Source of the DNA: Clostridium yunnanense
Lineage (GTDB): Bacteria; Bacillota; Clostridia; Clostridiales; Clostridiaceae
Reading direction: 5' to 3'
DNA length: 64,000 bases
NCBI RefSeq assembly: GCF_016595795.1
Contig: NZ_JAENHN010000023.1
Span: forward strand, 154,747-218,746
Made by a program: the position numbers and the translations under genes. Of the stretch, positions 8,532-16,953 are shown piece by piece. The notes under the pieces were generated by a model. That model was not told the origin of the DNA. It did no database searches and worked only from the letters and a program-made list of their open reading frames with translations. Each line of letters begins with the position of its first letter. Positions within the stretch are counted from its first letter, which is position 1.

Positions 8532-9704
8532 TTGGATGATAAAAATATAAGAATATTTTCTGTGGTAATGAATGTGATAAATCTACTAGTTGCTGTAGTT
8601 ATCTTAAATAATAATACTATGGAAAATCGAACAATGTTATTGGTTGCTTTTATTGTATTGATAGCGCTATATTTTATTAACAACAAAAAAATTAATAAAA
8701 ATCTGCCTAAACAAGGAAATGTACTTGGTGTCATGAATACTTTAATTATTCTATTTATAGTATTTTTAGATACTACAGGAGCTTCAATCGTATTGTTATT
8801 AGTTAATGTTGGTACCGCTATTATTAATAATTCCACTAAGGTTGCACTAGGTTTTGCTTTAACTAATTACGTAGTATATATGCTGGTGGTGTTCTTTAAA
8901 CATGAAGTGCTAAATCTGTACAATGTATCTATAATTACTATAAACTTTACGTTTGCATGTGTTTTAACAATAGCAGTTAAGTATGAATTAAATGAAAAGA
9001 CAAAGGCTCAATTAATATCTAAAGAATTAGAAGAAAGAACTGATGAATTAGAGAGGGCATATGAGAAGCTTCAAGAGTTATATGAAGATAAAGAAGAAAT
9101 AATAGTACTTAAAGAAAGAAATAGGATAGCTGGAGAGATTCATGATACAGTAGGACATATTTTAACTACTGTCACTATACAACTAGAAGCTAGTAAAAGA
9201 TTAATAAAAAAAGATCCAGACTTAGCCTTAGAAAAATTAAACTCTGCTCAACAGCAGGTTAAGACAGGCCTTAGTGATATTCGTAAATCAGTAAGAGCCT
9301 TGAAGGATGGAGAACATTTATTAGATTTTGTAGATATATTAAGGACTTTTGTAGAAGAAGTTAAGAAAAACAATGATTTGGATATAGAATATGATTTAGC
9401 AGCTATACCTAAACTTGATGGGAAAATAGAAAATATAATTTACAGAGCTCTTCAAGAAGGCATAACTAATGGAATTAGGCATGGAAAAAGCAAACGGTTT
9501 AAGGTTAATTTAAAATGTGAAAATAATACAATAAAATTTATCTTACAAGATGAGGGACAAGGATTTGACAAATTTAAACCAGGCTTTGGTATAAATAATA
9601 TGAGGTCGAAGGTAGAGGATGTAGGTGGAATATTTAATATTGAATCTAAAATAAATACTGGAGTTACTATAAAAATCGAAATACCTATGGTGGAGGAAAA
9701 TTAA
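8532..9704 (+). CDS. NarL/DesK-type sensor histidine kinase
   Basis: 390 residues. The N-terminal ~150 residues form about five membrane helices with short loops and no obvious extracellular sensor. A coiled coil (KELEERTDELERAYEKLQELYED) follows, then a HisKA_3 dimerisation domain with the phospho-accepting His in ERNRIAGEIHDTVGH, and a HATPase_c domain (QEGITNGIRHGKSKRF, GQGFDKFKPGFGINNM). The start is TTG after a G-rich ribosome binding site. Its stop overlaps the start of the response regulator by one base, so they are translationally coupled. The membrane-only sensor suggests cell-envelope or lipid stress, as in LiaS or DesK relatives; this is inference. Confidence 0.9.
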   Translation: MDDKNIRIFSVVMNVINLLVAVVILNNNTMENRTMLLVAFIVLIALYFINNKKINKNLPKQGNVLGVMNTLIILFIVFLDTTGASIVLLLVNVGTAIINNSTKVALGFALTNYVVYMLVVFFKHEVLNLYNVSIITINFTFACVLTIAVKYELNEKTKAQLISKELEERTDELERAYEKLQELYEDKEEIIVLKERNRIAGEIHDTVGHILTTVTIQLEASKRLIKKDPDLALEKLNSAQQQVKTGLSDIRKSVRALKDGEHLLDFVDILRTFVEEVKKNNDLDIEYDLAAIPKLDGKIENIIYRALQEGITNGIRHGKSKRFKVNLKCENNTIKFILQDEGQGFDKFKPGFGINNMRSKVEDVGGIFNIESKINTGVTIKIEIPMVEEN

Positions 9705-10348
9705 TGCTGAGAATTCTAATTGTAGATGATCAAACTTTAATGAGAGATGGCTTAAAGACAATTTTAGATCTAGAAGATGACTTAGAGGTAATTGGTACTG
9801 CAAGTAATGGCAAAGAAGCCTATGAGCTAGTGGAAAAGCTAAAACCTGACGTTATATTAATGGATATAAGGATGCCTATACTTAATGGAGTAGAAGCAAC
9901 AAAAATAATTAAAGCTGAATTTAAGGATGTTGCAATAATAATGCTTACAACCTTTGATACAGATGATTTGATAATTGAAGCTCTAGAGTGCGGAGCTGAT
10001 GGGTATTTACTAAAAGATATTGATGCAGACAGATTGATTCAATCAATAAAAGAGGCAGCTAATGGAGATATGCTATTACCTGCTAAAGTAGCTGCAAAAC
10101 TAGTCAATAGAGTTTTAAAGACAAAGAGTGAAAGTGATGAAAATGCGGTGGATTTTGATGCATTTAAAATAACAGAAAGAGAAAAAGAAATTTGCATGCT
10201 GCTTTGTGAAGGATATTCAAACAAGCAGATATGTGACAAGCTTTTTTTAACCTTAGGGACAGTAAAGAATTATATTACTAATATATATAGCAAATTAGGG
10301 GTTACCAATCGTACAGCGGCGATTTTATTCTTGAAGAAAATTATATGA
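9704..10348 (+). CDS. NarL/FixJ-family response regulator
   Basis: 214 residues: a receiver domain with the acidic pocket (VDDQ), phospho-acceptor Asp in VILMDIRMP, the Thr of MLTTFD and Lys in LLKDI, joined to a C-terminal LuxR-type helix-turn-helix (ITEREKEICMLLCEGYSNKQICDKL). It pairs with the upstream kinase through overlapping stop and start codons (TAATG). The CPBP-family gene that follows is the most likely local target, since repeated TATGACC motifs lie between them. Confidence 0.93.
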   Translation: MLRILIVDDQTLMRDGLKTILDLEDDLEVIGTASNGKEAYELVEKLKPDVILMDIRMPILNGVEATKIIKAEFKDVAIIMLTTFDTDDLIIEALECGADGYLLKDIDADRLIQSIKEAANGDMLLPAKVAAKLVNRVLKTKSESDENAVDFDAFKITEREKEICMLLCEGYSNKQICDKLFLTLGTVKNYITNIYSKLGVTNRTAAILFLKKII

Positions 10349-10379
10349 CCATAAATATGACCTTAGTGAATATTCATAT
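10344..10379. promoter_or_regulatory. direct-repeat candidate response-regulator site upstream of the CPBP gene
   Basis: TATGACC occurs at 10344-10350 and 10356-10362 (12-bp period, just over one helical turn), followed by the related CATATTACC. The motif spans the end of the regulator gene and the short intergenic gap before the CPBP gene. Function is inferred from position only. Confidence 0.35.
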
Positions 10380-10433
10380 TACCTTCTCTTAGTATATTAT
10401 TAAAACATAGAAAAGAGTAAGGGAGATATGGTC

Positions 10434-11351
10434 ATGAAAATAAAGGATAACAACGTTAAGAATCCAATAAAATTAGCAATTTCAGTTGTAGTTGGTTCAT
10501 TTATAGGAGTATATGCTTGGATGATATTGCTTCACATAGGTGTTGAGGTATATGAAAGCAAGCTTCTTGGAAGTAGAGAGTTGGGTAAGGCAGCTAGTGA
10601 GAATTTATTCAATAACAGTACTGCATTAGCAATTATATCCTATGTAATCATGGAAATAATTATTGTTTTGATTGCTATTTTCATGGTCAAAAGATTTAAT
10701 AAACAGAAATTTAATTTAGAGCACATAGGGATGAAGTTTAGTAACAATAGTATTAGAAATATCCTGATTGGTTTTGCAATAGTTTCAATTATGTACATTT
10801 TACTTTATTCATCAGTGAATTTGTTAGGAATTGTACAGTTTAAAGGCTACGGATTCAGTGATCAATCACCTCTATATATGATTGGAACAGTTGTACTAGT
10901 GCTAATCACCACAGCTTTCCCTGGATTTTGTGAAGAGATAGTGTTTAGAGGTGTTATACAAAATTATTTAATGAGAAAATACAGTACTCCAGTAGCTATT
11001 ATAGTAAGTTCATTATGTTTTTCTATATTACATGTTGGAAGGTATAGTGATTTAATGTCATTATTGACTATAGTTATAATAGGTATTACTTTAGGATATA
11101 TATTTGTAAAAACTAAATCTTTATATCTTTCTATAGGAATACATTTTGCATGGGATTTCTTTGGATCAGTAATTGGTATAGGCAAGTCTATGTTTAATAC
11201 AGATTTATTGATGAATTTTGAAAACCTTAAAAATGGAGACTTTATTGCAAACCTAATGACTATAGTTTTATTCATAGGATTACTTATTGCAATTAAATTT
11301 ATATATAAGAAGTTTGATTCTAATAGTATGTTAGAAAGCAATAGAATATGA
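10434..11351 (+). CDS. CPBP-family intramembrane metalloprotease-like protein
   Basis: 305-residue membrane protein with about eight hydrophobic segments. It carries the CPBP (CAAX protease/bacteriocin-processing) motifs: EE-x3-R in FCEEIVFRGVIQ, a downstream SILHVG His, and HFAWDFFG. Members act in bacteriocin self-immunity, prenyl-protein processing or regulated proteolysis. I prefer the second ATG (10434), which lies 8 bases after AAGGGAG; the first ATG at 10428 is too close to it. It follows a two-component system by about 80 bp and may be its effector in envelope stress or peptide immunity. Confidence 0.82.
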   Translation: MKIKDNNVKNPIKLAISVVVGSFIGVYAWMILLHIGVEVYESKLLGSRELGKAASENLFNNSTALAIISYVIMEIIIVLIAIFMVKRFNKQKFNLEHIGMKFSNNSIRNILIGFAIVSIMYILLYSSVNLLGIVQFKGYGFSDQSPLYMIGTVVLVLITTAFPGFCEEIVFRGVIQNYLMRKYSTPVAIIVSSLCFSILHVGRYSDLMSLLTIVIIGITLGYIFVKTKSLYLSIGIHFAWDFFGSVIGIGKSMFNTDLLMNFENLKNGDFIANLMTIVLFIGLLIAIKFIYKKFDSNSMLESNRI

Positions 11352-11370
11352 TACGCATTAATTACACTTT

Positions 11371-11406
11371 AGAGAATGATTATTTTAAATAATCATTCTC
11401 TTTTTT
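11371..11406. terminator. bidirectional terminator
   Basis: AGAGAATGATTA / TAATCATTCTCT inverted repeat followed by TTTTTT, between convergent genes. Confidence 0.85.
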
Positions 11407-11412
11407 ATAAAA

Positions 11413-11832
11413 TTATTTCTGCTTATATGCGCCAAATCCAGTGATGATTAATTTATTCCAACCAGTTACTTCATCTTCAATCCAACTGAACTCAATATTA
11501 AGTTCCTTAAGCCATGCATTAAGTCCATTACTTTTCTTGCTTACGTTTGGAGATTGTCTTCCGAACTTTTCTTTAATTAATTCAAGTAATTGAGATTGTT
11601 CCTCTTGAGCTAATTCCTTACCTAACATTTCTTTGATGATTTCACGGCATTCTGAATAGGATAGATGATCTTCAGAATATATCTCGTTAGCTAATAATTG
11701 TCTCTTGTTATTTAAACTAGCAATTACTTCATTTATTTCATCTCTATTGGATAGATACTTTTTAGCTACATTTATAGATACAATATCATTGTCGATTCTA
11801 ATTATTGATTTTTCTAGTTTTTCATTTCTCAT
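11413..11832 (-). CDS. conserved-looking hypothetical protein
   Basis: 139 residues, not recognised. The first ~60 residues are charged and helical (NDIVSINVAKKYLSNRDEINEVIASLNNKR). A Glu-rich helix with GKELAQEEQSQLLELIKEKFG and a short aromatic C-terminal segment (SWIEDEVTGWNKLIITGFG) follow. There is no signal peptide and no membrane helix. Codon use is like the neighbours. The ribosome binding site is weak (GTGAGA). It shares a terminator with the CPBP gene but has its own promoter region. Confidence 0.55.
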   Translation of the reverse strand: MRNEKLEKSIIRIDNDIVSINVAKKYLSNRDEINEVIASLNNKRQLLANEIYSEDHLSYSECREIIKEMLGKELAQEEQSQLLELIKEKFGRQSPNVSKKSNGLNAWLKELNIEFSWIEDEVTGWNKLIITGFGAYKQK

Positions 11833-12197
11833 CTTAGTATTCTCACTTTACTTTTTTATTTGGTTGTTATTTTGATTTTTACATAAGTAAGTGTAAATCT
11901 AAAGCTAGAACTATTTCTAAAGCCCTAGTGATTTATTATCGAACTTATGTGTCTTTAATAACAATAAGCAATTATAGCACTAAATCAATAATCTTACAAA
12001 ATAAACTACTCAGTATTTCTTATAACACGATATATATTTAAATGAAATTAACTAAGAAAAAACAGATAAAAGTATATTATGTTTTACATTCTATGGTTAA
12101 AGTCTAAAAAGCAGACACTTTTAATATTGTGTATGTTTTTTAGACAAACCTTAAAAATTGATTATTCAACATCTTTTTAATAAGCATTATATTAAAA
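11833..12197. other. intergenic region without a recognisable gene
   Basis: About 365 bases of very AT-rich sequence between the divergent hypothetical gene and oleate hydratase. I see no ORF with a ribosome binding site, no RNA motif and no strong hairpin; promoters for the two flanking genes must lie here. Confidence 0.5.
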
Positions 12198-12264
12198 ATG
12201 TACCAATTAAATCTGTAGTATATTTTCAAAACTCTCACAGATTATTGCGAGAGAAGTGGTACAT
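12198..12264. repeat. hairpin repeat family 1, copy C (short form)
   Basis: Begins ATGTACCA and ends TGGTACAT (inverted ends), with an inner hairpin CTCTCAC / GCGAGAG. It matches the copies at 14012 and 33530 in the TTTT.AAAACTCTCAC core and in the AAGTGGTACAT right end, but lacks about 28 bp of the right arm. It lies about 60 bp upstream of the oleate hydratase start. Confidence 0.7.
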
Positions 12265-12283
12265 ATACACCTATAAAGTAAGT

Positions 12284-12295
12284 TAAGTGCACTTA
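12284..12295. promoter_or_regulatory. palindrome upstream of oleate hydratase
   Basis: TAAGTGCACTTA is a perfect 12-bp palindrome 31 bp before the start codon, in a position suited to an operator. It does not match the palindrome before the adjacent TetR gene, so a link between them is unproven. Confidence 0.3.
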
Positions 12296-12326
12296 TAAAA
12301 ATGTTATAAAGAGAGGTTGATAAAAG

Positions 12327-13985
12327 ATGAGGTTTAATTTTGATAGGCATTTAGAGGTTGATAAAGTACAGGCTTATTTAGTTGGAGGTGGGATTGCATC
12401 ACTTTCTGCTGCTGTATATCTAATTAGAGATGGGCATGTTCCAGCAAAGAATATTCATATACTTGAACAAAGCAGTATAACAGGTGGTAGCATGGATGGT
12501 AATGGCAATCCTGAAACAGGTTATATAATTCGTGGTGGAAGAATGTTTGATGAAGAGGCATATGAATGTATATTTGGAATAATGGAATGTATTCCTTCAT
12601 TAACTGATCCTAACGTTTCAATAATGGATGAGTTCAGAGCTTTTAATAAAAAAATCCATACATCAGCAAAGGCTAGATTAATAGATAATGATGCTAAAAT
12701 ATTAGAATCATCAAAGCTTGGATTTAATCGTGAGGATAGATTAGCATTAATAGATATTTTAATGCAATCAGAAGAATCTTTGGGCACTAAGGATATTACA
12801 TCATGTTTTCCAGAATCATTTTTCAAAACTAATTTTTGGTTTCAATGGACTACAACCTTTGCATTTGAACCTTGGCACAGTGCAGTAGAATTCAAGAGAT
12901 ATCTTCATAGATTTTTCCATGAGCTGCCAAGAATTAGTGATTTATCTGGAGTGCGACGTACGCCATACAATCAATATGATTCAATAATACTACCTATGAC
13001 TCAGTGGCTTAAAGCTCAAGGTGTTGATTTTCAATATGAGTGCTTAGTTACTAACTTAGATTTTAAAACACAAGAAGATAAAAAGACTGTTGTAGGTATT
13101 GATTATAAAAAAGGTAATAAAGAAGATAAAATAATAGTAGAAGATAAGGATTTTGTTTTTGTAACAATTGGTTCTTTAACAGCAGGAGCTAGTCTTGGTT
13201 CTATGACAAGTGCTCCAATGTTAAATGACAAGACAGTCGGTGGTGACTGGGAGCTTTGGGAAAAGATTGCTAAGGAATCGCCAGAGTTCGGAAGACCACA
13301 GGTCTTCAACCAAAGAGTAGAGGAATCAATGTGGGAATCTTTCACAGTTACCCTTAAAGATCCTACAATGGTAGATAAAATAGTAGAGTATACAGGAAAT
13401 CAACCAGGAACAGGCGCTCTTATGACCTTTAAAGACTCAGGTTGGTTTATGTCAATAGTGCTACACAATCAGCCTCATTTTCTAAATCAGCCTGATAATG
13501 TTCAAGCTTTTTGGGGGTATGCTTTATTCCCATACAACGAAGGTGATTTTGTAAAGAAGAGAATGATAGATTGCACCGGTGAAGAAATATTAACTGAGCT
13601 TTTATATCATCTTAATTTTAAAAATGATATGGAAAAGATTATGAGTACATCAATTTGCATTCCTTGTATAATGCCATTTATAACTAGTCAATTTTTAACA
13701 AGATCAAAAGGGGATAGACCACAAGTAGTGCCAACCTGTTCAACTAACTTAGCTTTTCTTGGACAATTTGCTGAAATACCAGATGATGTTGTATTTACAG
13801 TAGATTACTCAGCAAGATCTGCACAGATGGCTGTTTATAATTTTCTAGACTTAGATAAGGAAGTTACTCCTATATATAAAGGGCAATATGATGCTAGAGT
13901 ACTTCTTAATTCAGCAATGGTTATGATGAGAGATGATAATTTGCGTGAAGAGATTATGGCACTTAAATCAATGTTTATGAAATAG
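12327..13985 (+). CDS. ohyA: oleate hydratase (myosin-cross-reactive antigen family)
   Basis: 552 residues, close to the usual 550-590 of the family. An N-terminal FAD-binding Rossmann motif (VGGGIASLSAAVYLI) is followed by family-typical segments: RGGRMFDEEAYEC, FWFQWTTTFAFEPWHSAVEF, and the C-terminal MPFITSQFL and PTCSTNLAFLGQFAE. The enzyme adds water across the cis-9 double bond of oleate (and linoleate) to give 10-hydroxy fatty acids, using FAD structurally. In Firmicutes this detoxifies host or environmental unsaturated fatty acids at the membrane. A convergent TetR-type regulator gene lies downstream. RBS AGAGAGG precedes the ATG. The family identity is firm. Confidence 0.93.
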   Translation: MRFNFDRHLEVDKVQAYLVGGGIASLSAAVYLIRDGHVPAKNIHILEQSSITGGSMDGNGNPETGYIIRGGRMFDEEAYECIFGIMECIPSLTDPNVSIMDEFRAFNKKIHTSAKARLIDNDAKILESSKLGFNREDRLALIDILMQSEESLGTKDITSCFPESFFKTNFWFQWTTTFAFEPWHSAVEFKRYLHRFFHELPRISDLSGVRRTPYNQYDSIILPMTQWLKAQGVDFQYECLVTNLDFKTQEDKKTVVGIDYKKGNKEDKIIVEDKDFVFVTIGSLTAGASLGSMTSAPMLNDKTVGGDWELWEKIAKESPEFGRPQVFNQRVEESMWESFTVTLKDPTMVDKIVEYTGNQPGTGALMTFKDSGWFMSIVLHNQPHFLNQPDNVQAFWGYALFPYNEGDFVKKRMIDCTGEEILTELLYHLNFKNDMEKIMSTSICIPCIMPFITSQFLTRSKGDRPQVVPTCSTNLAFLGQFAEIPDDVVFTVDYSARSAQMAVYNFLDLDKEVTPIYKGQYDARVLLNSAMVMMRDDNLREEIMALKSMFMK

Positions 13986-13993
13986 TTTAATTT

Positions 13994-14135
13994 AAAGGTT
14001 TCCAAGCTGAAGATGTATCATTTCGAACCAAAATTATTTTTAAAATTCCCGCTGCTTCTGGTGAGAAAATTTTAAAATATGAATTTAAATACGAAGTGGT
14101 ACATCTAAATCTGTAAAAAAAGCTTGGAAACCTTT
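13994..14135. terminator. bidirectional terminator stem whose loop contains a family 1 repeat
   Basis: AAAGGTTTCCAAGCT (13994-14008) and AGCTTGGAAACCTTT (14121-14135) are a perfect 15-bp inverted repeat, like the terminators at other convergent junctions here, but the loop is 112 bp. It is filled by repeat copy A plus about 15 A-rich bases. The simplest reading is a terminator interrupted in its loop by a mobile hairpin. Confidence 0.65.
14012..14105. repeat. hairpin repeat family 1, copy A
   Basis: 94 bp with inverted ends GATGTATCATTTCG / CGAAGTGGTACATC (two G-T-type changes) and a central TTTTTAAAA..GCTTCTGGTGAGAAAATTTTAAAA hairpin region. It aligns along its length with copy B (33530-33625) and shares the GCTTCTGG apex with copies B and D. 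Confidence 0.8.
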
Positions 14136-14206
14136 ATTACTTAATTTAAGAGTTTGCTTTACTTATAAGCCAACAGATAGTAAATTTATTTATTAGCTTA
14201 GAGACT

Positions 14207-14761
14207 TTAATATCTAGATAATGCCCCAAGCATACTACCTTCGACGATATTTTTAACTTGATCTACTAAGGTTTGGCAAGATTCCTTCATTCCTGCTTTA
14301 ATCCATTGAACTATTATGCCAACAAATGCATGAGTATAAAAATCACAGATAAATTTTTTGTTGGCATCAGAGACTTTCATTCCTAAGGAGATATCATTAA
14401 CAACTCCCATGATTAATTCATAACTAAACTCGAAGAAATAACTATCGAAAGCATTTTGTCCAGGAGTATTAAGTGCGTTAATATAAAAGGATTTATTTTG
14501 TGATAGATAACATAAAGTTCTATACATACCATCAGTCCAGTTATCATAATGTCTGCAGTTTGATATACTTTCTGTGACTTCAGTATAATAGATCCAATTT
14601 ACAAGATCGAATTTATCTCTAAAATGATAATAGAAGGTTTGTCTATTTACGCCGCAGTTGTCTGCAATTTCTTGTATAGATATTTTAGATAGCGGAATAG
14701 TTTTCATTAATTCCTTAATAGAAACAGCAAGAGCTTTTTTGGTTATCAATGATTCTGACAT
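14207..14761 (-). CDS. TetR/AcrR-family transcriptional regulator (DhaS-like C-terminal domain)
   Basis: 184 residues. The N-terminal TetR helix-turn-helix is clear (SIQEIADNCGVNRQTFYYHFRDKFDLVNWIY). The C-terminal half resembles the TetR_C_8 type found in DhaS-like regulators, with a helical ligand-binding fold. RBS AGGAGA precedes the ATG. It is convergent with oleate hydratase. In related bacteria oleate hydratase genes often neighbour TetR regulators that respond to fatty acids, so a lipid ligand is plausible but not shown. A palindrome in its own leader suggests autoregulation. Confidence 0.85.
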   Translation of the reverse strand: MSESLITKKALAVSIKELMKTIPLSKISIQEIADNCGVNRQTFYYHFRDKFDLVNWIYYTEVTESISNCRHYDNWTDGMYRTLCYLSQNKSFYINALNTPGQNAFDSYFFEFSYELIMGVVNDISLGMKVSDANKKFICDFYTHAFVGIIVQWIKAGMKESCQTLVDQVKNIVEGSMLGALSRY

Positions 14762-15083
14762 ATCAATCTCCTATAACTGTTGTTATAAATAACAAGGTAG
14801 TTTACTAATATTAACTGATTATAAATAATATTATAATAAATTGCTATTTATCCTTCAATTATATACTTTAATGTAATTATATTGAAGGTAAGAATTATTA
14901 AGGATGAAAGTGAAGTTTTTTTTATTTAATAACATCACTGGAGTATGTTGAAATTTTTATCTTGTAGGTATAACTTAATTGTTAAATTGGTAATCCTATG
15001 CAGTATAGCATTATATATGTAAGATAAATTAAATAGTATAACTAATATATTTGGCGTTTAGATATGACAAGGAGCAAAAGATA
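14762..15083. other. intergenic region with a TetR-type palindrome
   Basis: TTGTTATAAATAACAA (14780-14795) has perfect 7-bp arms around AA and lies just upstream of the TetR ribosome binding site, a typical place for an auto-operator. The remaining ~290 bases to the channel gene are AT-rich with no coding signal that I can see. Confidence 0.4.
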
Positions 15084-16790
15084 ATGAAATATGAGGTAAT
15101 TAGAAAAAATATTCCTTACAAGTTAGATTCAGATTTGTGTGCAAAAGAAACTGTTGTTATCAATTTTTTAGATGATGATGATGAAGTTTCTGAAACAAAG
15201 GAATTTGGGTATCTAAGTAAAGATGAACTTTTAACTATAATGAATCAATTCCCAGATTTCAAGCTCAGAAACTTATATTTTATGGACTTTTCAATTAACG
15301 AGTATAGGGAGCTTTTTAGTTGGCATGAAAGTATTCTTAAAAGTTTTTATGCAGAAAAATGCTTTTTTGATGGCGATTCAGACTTTAAAAATATTAACTT
15401 TGGAAAAGATGGTTTTAGTCTAGCCTATTCGTTTTTTGGAAACGGTAAAATAGAATTTGAAAAATCAACTTTCCTATCAGAGGCAGTTTATTTTAATGGA
15501 ATAAGGTTTGGCAATGGAGAAAAGGATTTTTCTTTTTTACGGTTTTATGGTAAAGATATAAACTTTTATGGAACTCAATTTGGGGACGGGAAGATTAGTT
15601 TTAGAGGTAATATACTTGAAAGTGGACATCTAAATTTTAGCGGAGCAACTTTTGGTAGAGGAAATATTGATTTTGGATTTTCTATTTTTGGTATTAATGG
15701 AGTAGATTTTAGTGGCGCTAATTTTGGTGAAGGAGACGTGTCTTTCATAAATGTGAATTTCAATAATGGAGATATTATATTTTTTGGTTCTTCTTTAGAA
15801 CTTGGAAAGCTTTCCTTTAGTGGAGCTGCATTTGGTAATAGTAATATTGATTTTAGCTTCTCTACATATAATAATTGTAATATTCACTTTAGATATGTGG
15901 TGCTTGGTAGCGGAAAATTTAATATGAGTAATATTAATTTAGAAAAAGGAATGATTCTATTCAAAGCAGTAGAATTTAAAGGTAAGCCTATAAGTTTTGC
16001 TGAGAGTAATATCTATCAGCTTATATGCAGAGATTCCTTATTTACTGAACATGTAAATATGACCTTGAAAACTTGTAGTTTACTAACCTTAGAAAATTGT
16101 ATTATAGAGAAAACCTTTGATTTAGCTTCTAGCACTAAAAGATCAATAAATATTCAATGCTTAAATATATTAAATACAAAAAACTTAGGACAGATATATA
16201 TAGATTGGAGAATGAATGCTGTTAAAAATATGATTTATTCTCAAGGAATTACTACTAACTATCAAGAAAAGGCCAATCAGTTTAGATTACTTAAAGAAAA
16301 CTTTAGAAACATAGGAAGATATAATGACGAAGATTTAGCTTATCTTGAGTTTAAAAGATGTGAAAGTGTTTATAAGTTAAAGGGTGAGAATCTTCCTGAT
16401 GAGTATAATAGAGGGATTAAGAAACTAAAAAGATATACACTTTACCCTTTTAAGTGGTTTTTACTTGATTTTGTAGGGCACTATGCCACAAATCCATTTA
16501 GAATTATGTGGACTATGCTTATTACAATTGTTACATTTGCAGGAATATACATGATGCCTTTCGTAAGCTTACATGGCAATAAATTTAGTGAATATTCAAG
16601 TGATAGCCCGTTGTTGCAAAGGTTGCTACAATCTTTATATCATAGCATTGCAACAATACTAACTATAGGATATGGTGATGTAAACCCAGGCAATGTTTAT
16701 GCAATGTTACTTTCTGGGTTTGAAGGCTTTATAGGAGTTTTTCTTATGTCTTACTTCACTGTAGCTTTTGTAAGAAAGATACTTAGATAA
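15084..16790 (+). CDS. two-TM potassium-channel-like protein with N-terminal 12-residue-repeat solenoid
   Basis: 568 residues. Residues ~94-309 consist of 18 back-to-back 12-residue units with consensus F-G-x-G-x-I-x-F-x-x-x-x (for example FGDGKISFRGNI, FGRGNIDFGFSI, FGEGDVSFINVN), probably a beta-solenoid related to pentapeptide-repeat folds but with a different period. A charged helical linker follows. The C terminus is a 2-TM pore domain: a helix near residue 470-490, the selectivity filter TIGYGD (residues 527-532), and a final helix. This is the K+ channel signature (Ion_trans_2). The start is ATG 15084, 9 bases after AAGGAG; an upstream TTG lacks an RBS. The solenoid is predicted cytosolic because there is no signal peptide. 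Gating or ligand role is unknown. Confidence 0.82.
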   Translation: MKYEVIRKNIPYKLDSDLCAKETVVINFLDDDDEVSETKEFGYLSKDELLTIMNQFPDFKLRNLYFMDFSINEYRELFSWHESILKSFYAEKCFFDGDSDFKNINFGKDGFSLAYSFFGNGKIEFEKSTFLSEAVYFNGIRFGNGEKDFSFLRFYGKDINFYGTQFGDGKISFRGNILESGHLNFSGATFGRGNIDFGFSIFGINGVDFSGANFGEGDVSFINVNFNNGDIIFFGSSLELGKLSFSGAAFGNSNIDFSFSTYNNCNIHFRYVVLGSGKFNMSNINLEKGMILFKAVEFKGKPISFAESNIYQLICRDSLFTEHVNMTLKTCSLLTLENCIIEKTFDLASSTKRSINIQCLNILNTKNLGQIYIDWRMNAVKNMIYSQGITTNYQEKANQFRLLKENFRNIGRYNDEDLAYLEFKRCESVYKLKGENLPDEYNRGIKKLKRYTLYPFKWFLLDFVGHYATNPFRIMWTMLITIVTFAGIYMMPFVSLHGNKFSEYSSDSPLLQRLLQSLYHSIATILTIGYGDVNPGNVYAMLLSGFEGFIGVFLMSYFTVAFVRKILR

Positions 16791-16953
16791 ATATTTCACC
16801 ATCAATGTTTAATAACAGAGTAGGTCTTATAAACTGAATTATCGTTGTTTTTTTCTCCGATATTTTATAATATATTTATTAGAATCTTTTAAGTACTTTG
16901 ATTAAGAAAGTTAATAATTTAAATATAATCAAAATTAAATAGGAGAAATACAA

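Noticed and set aside
15363..16010. Interpreting the channel's repeat as ordinary pentapeptide repeats
   Set aside because: The phase is 12 residues without a break for 18 units, and the A(D/N)Lxx pattern is not followed.
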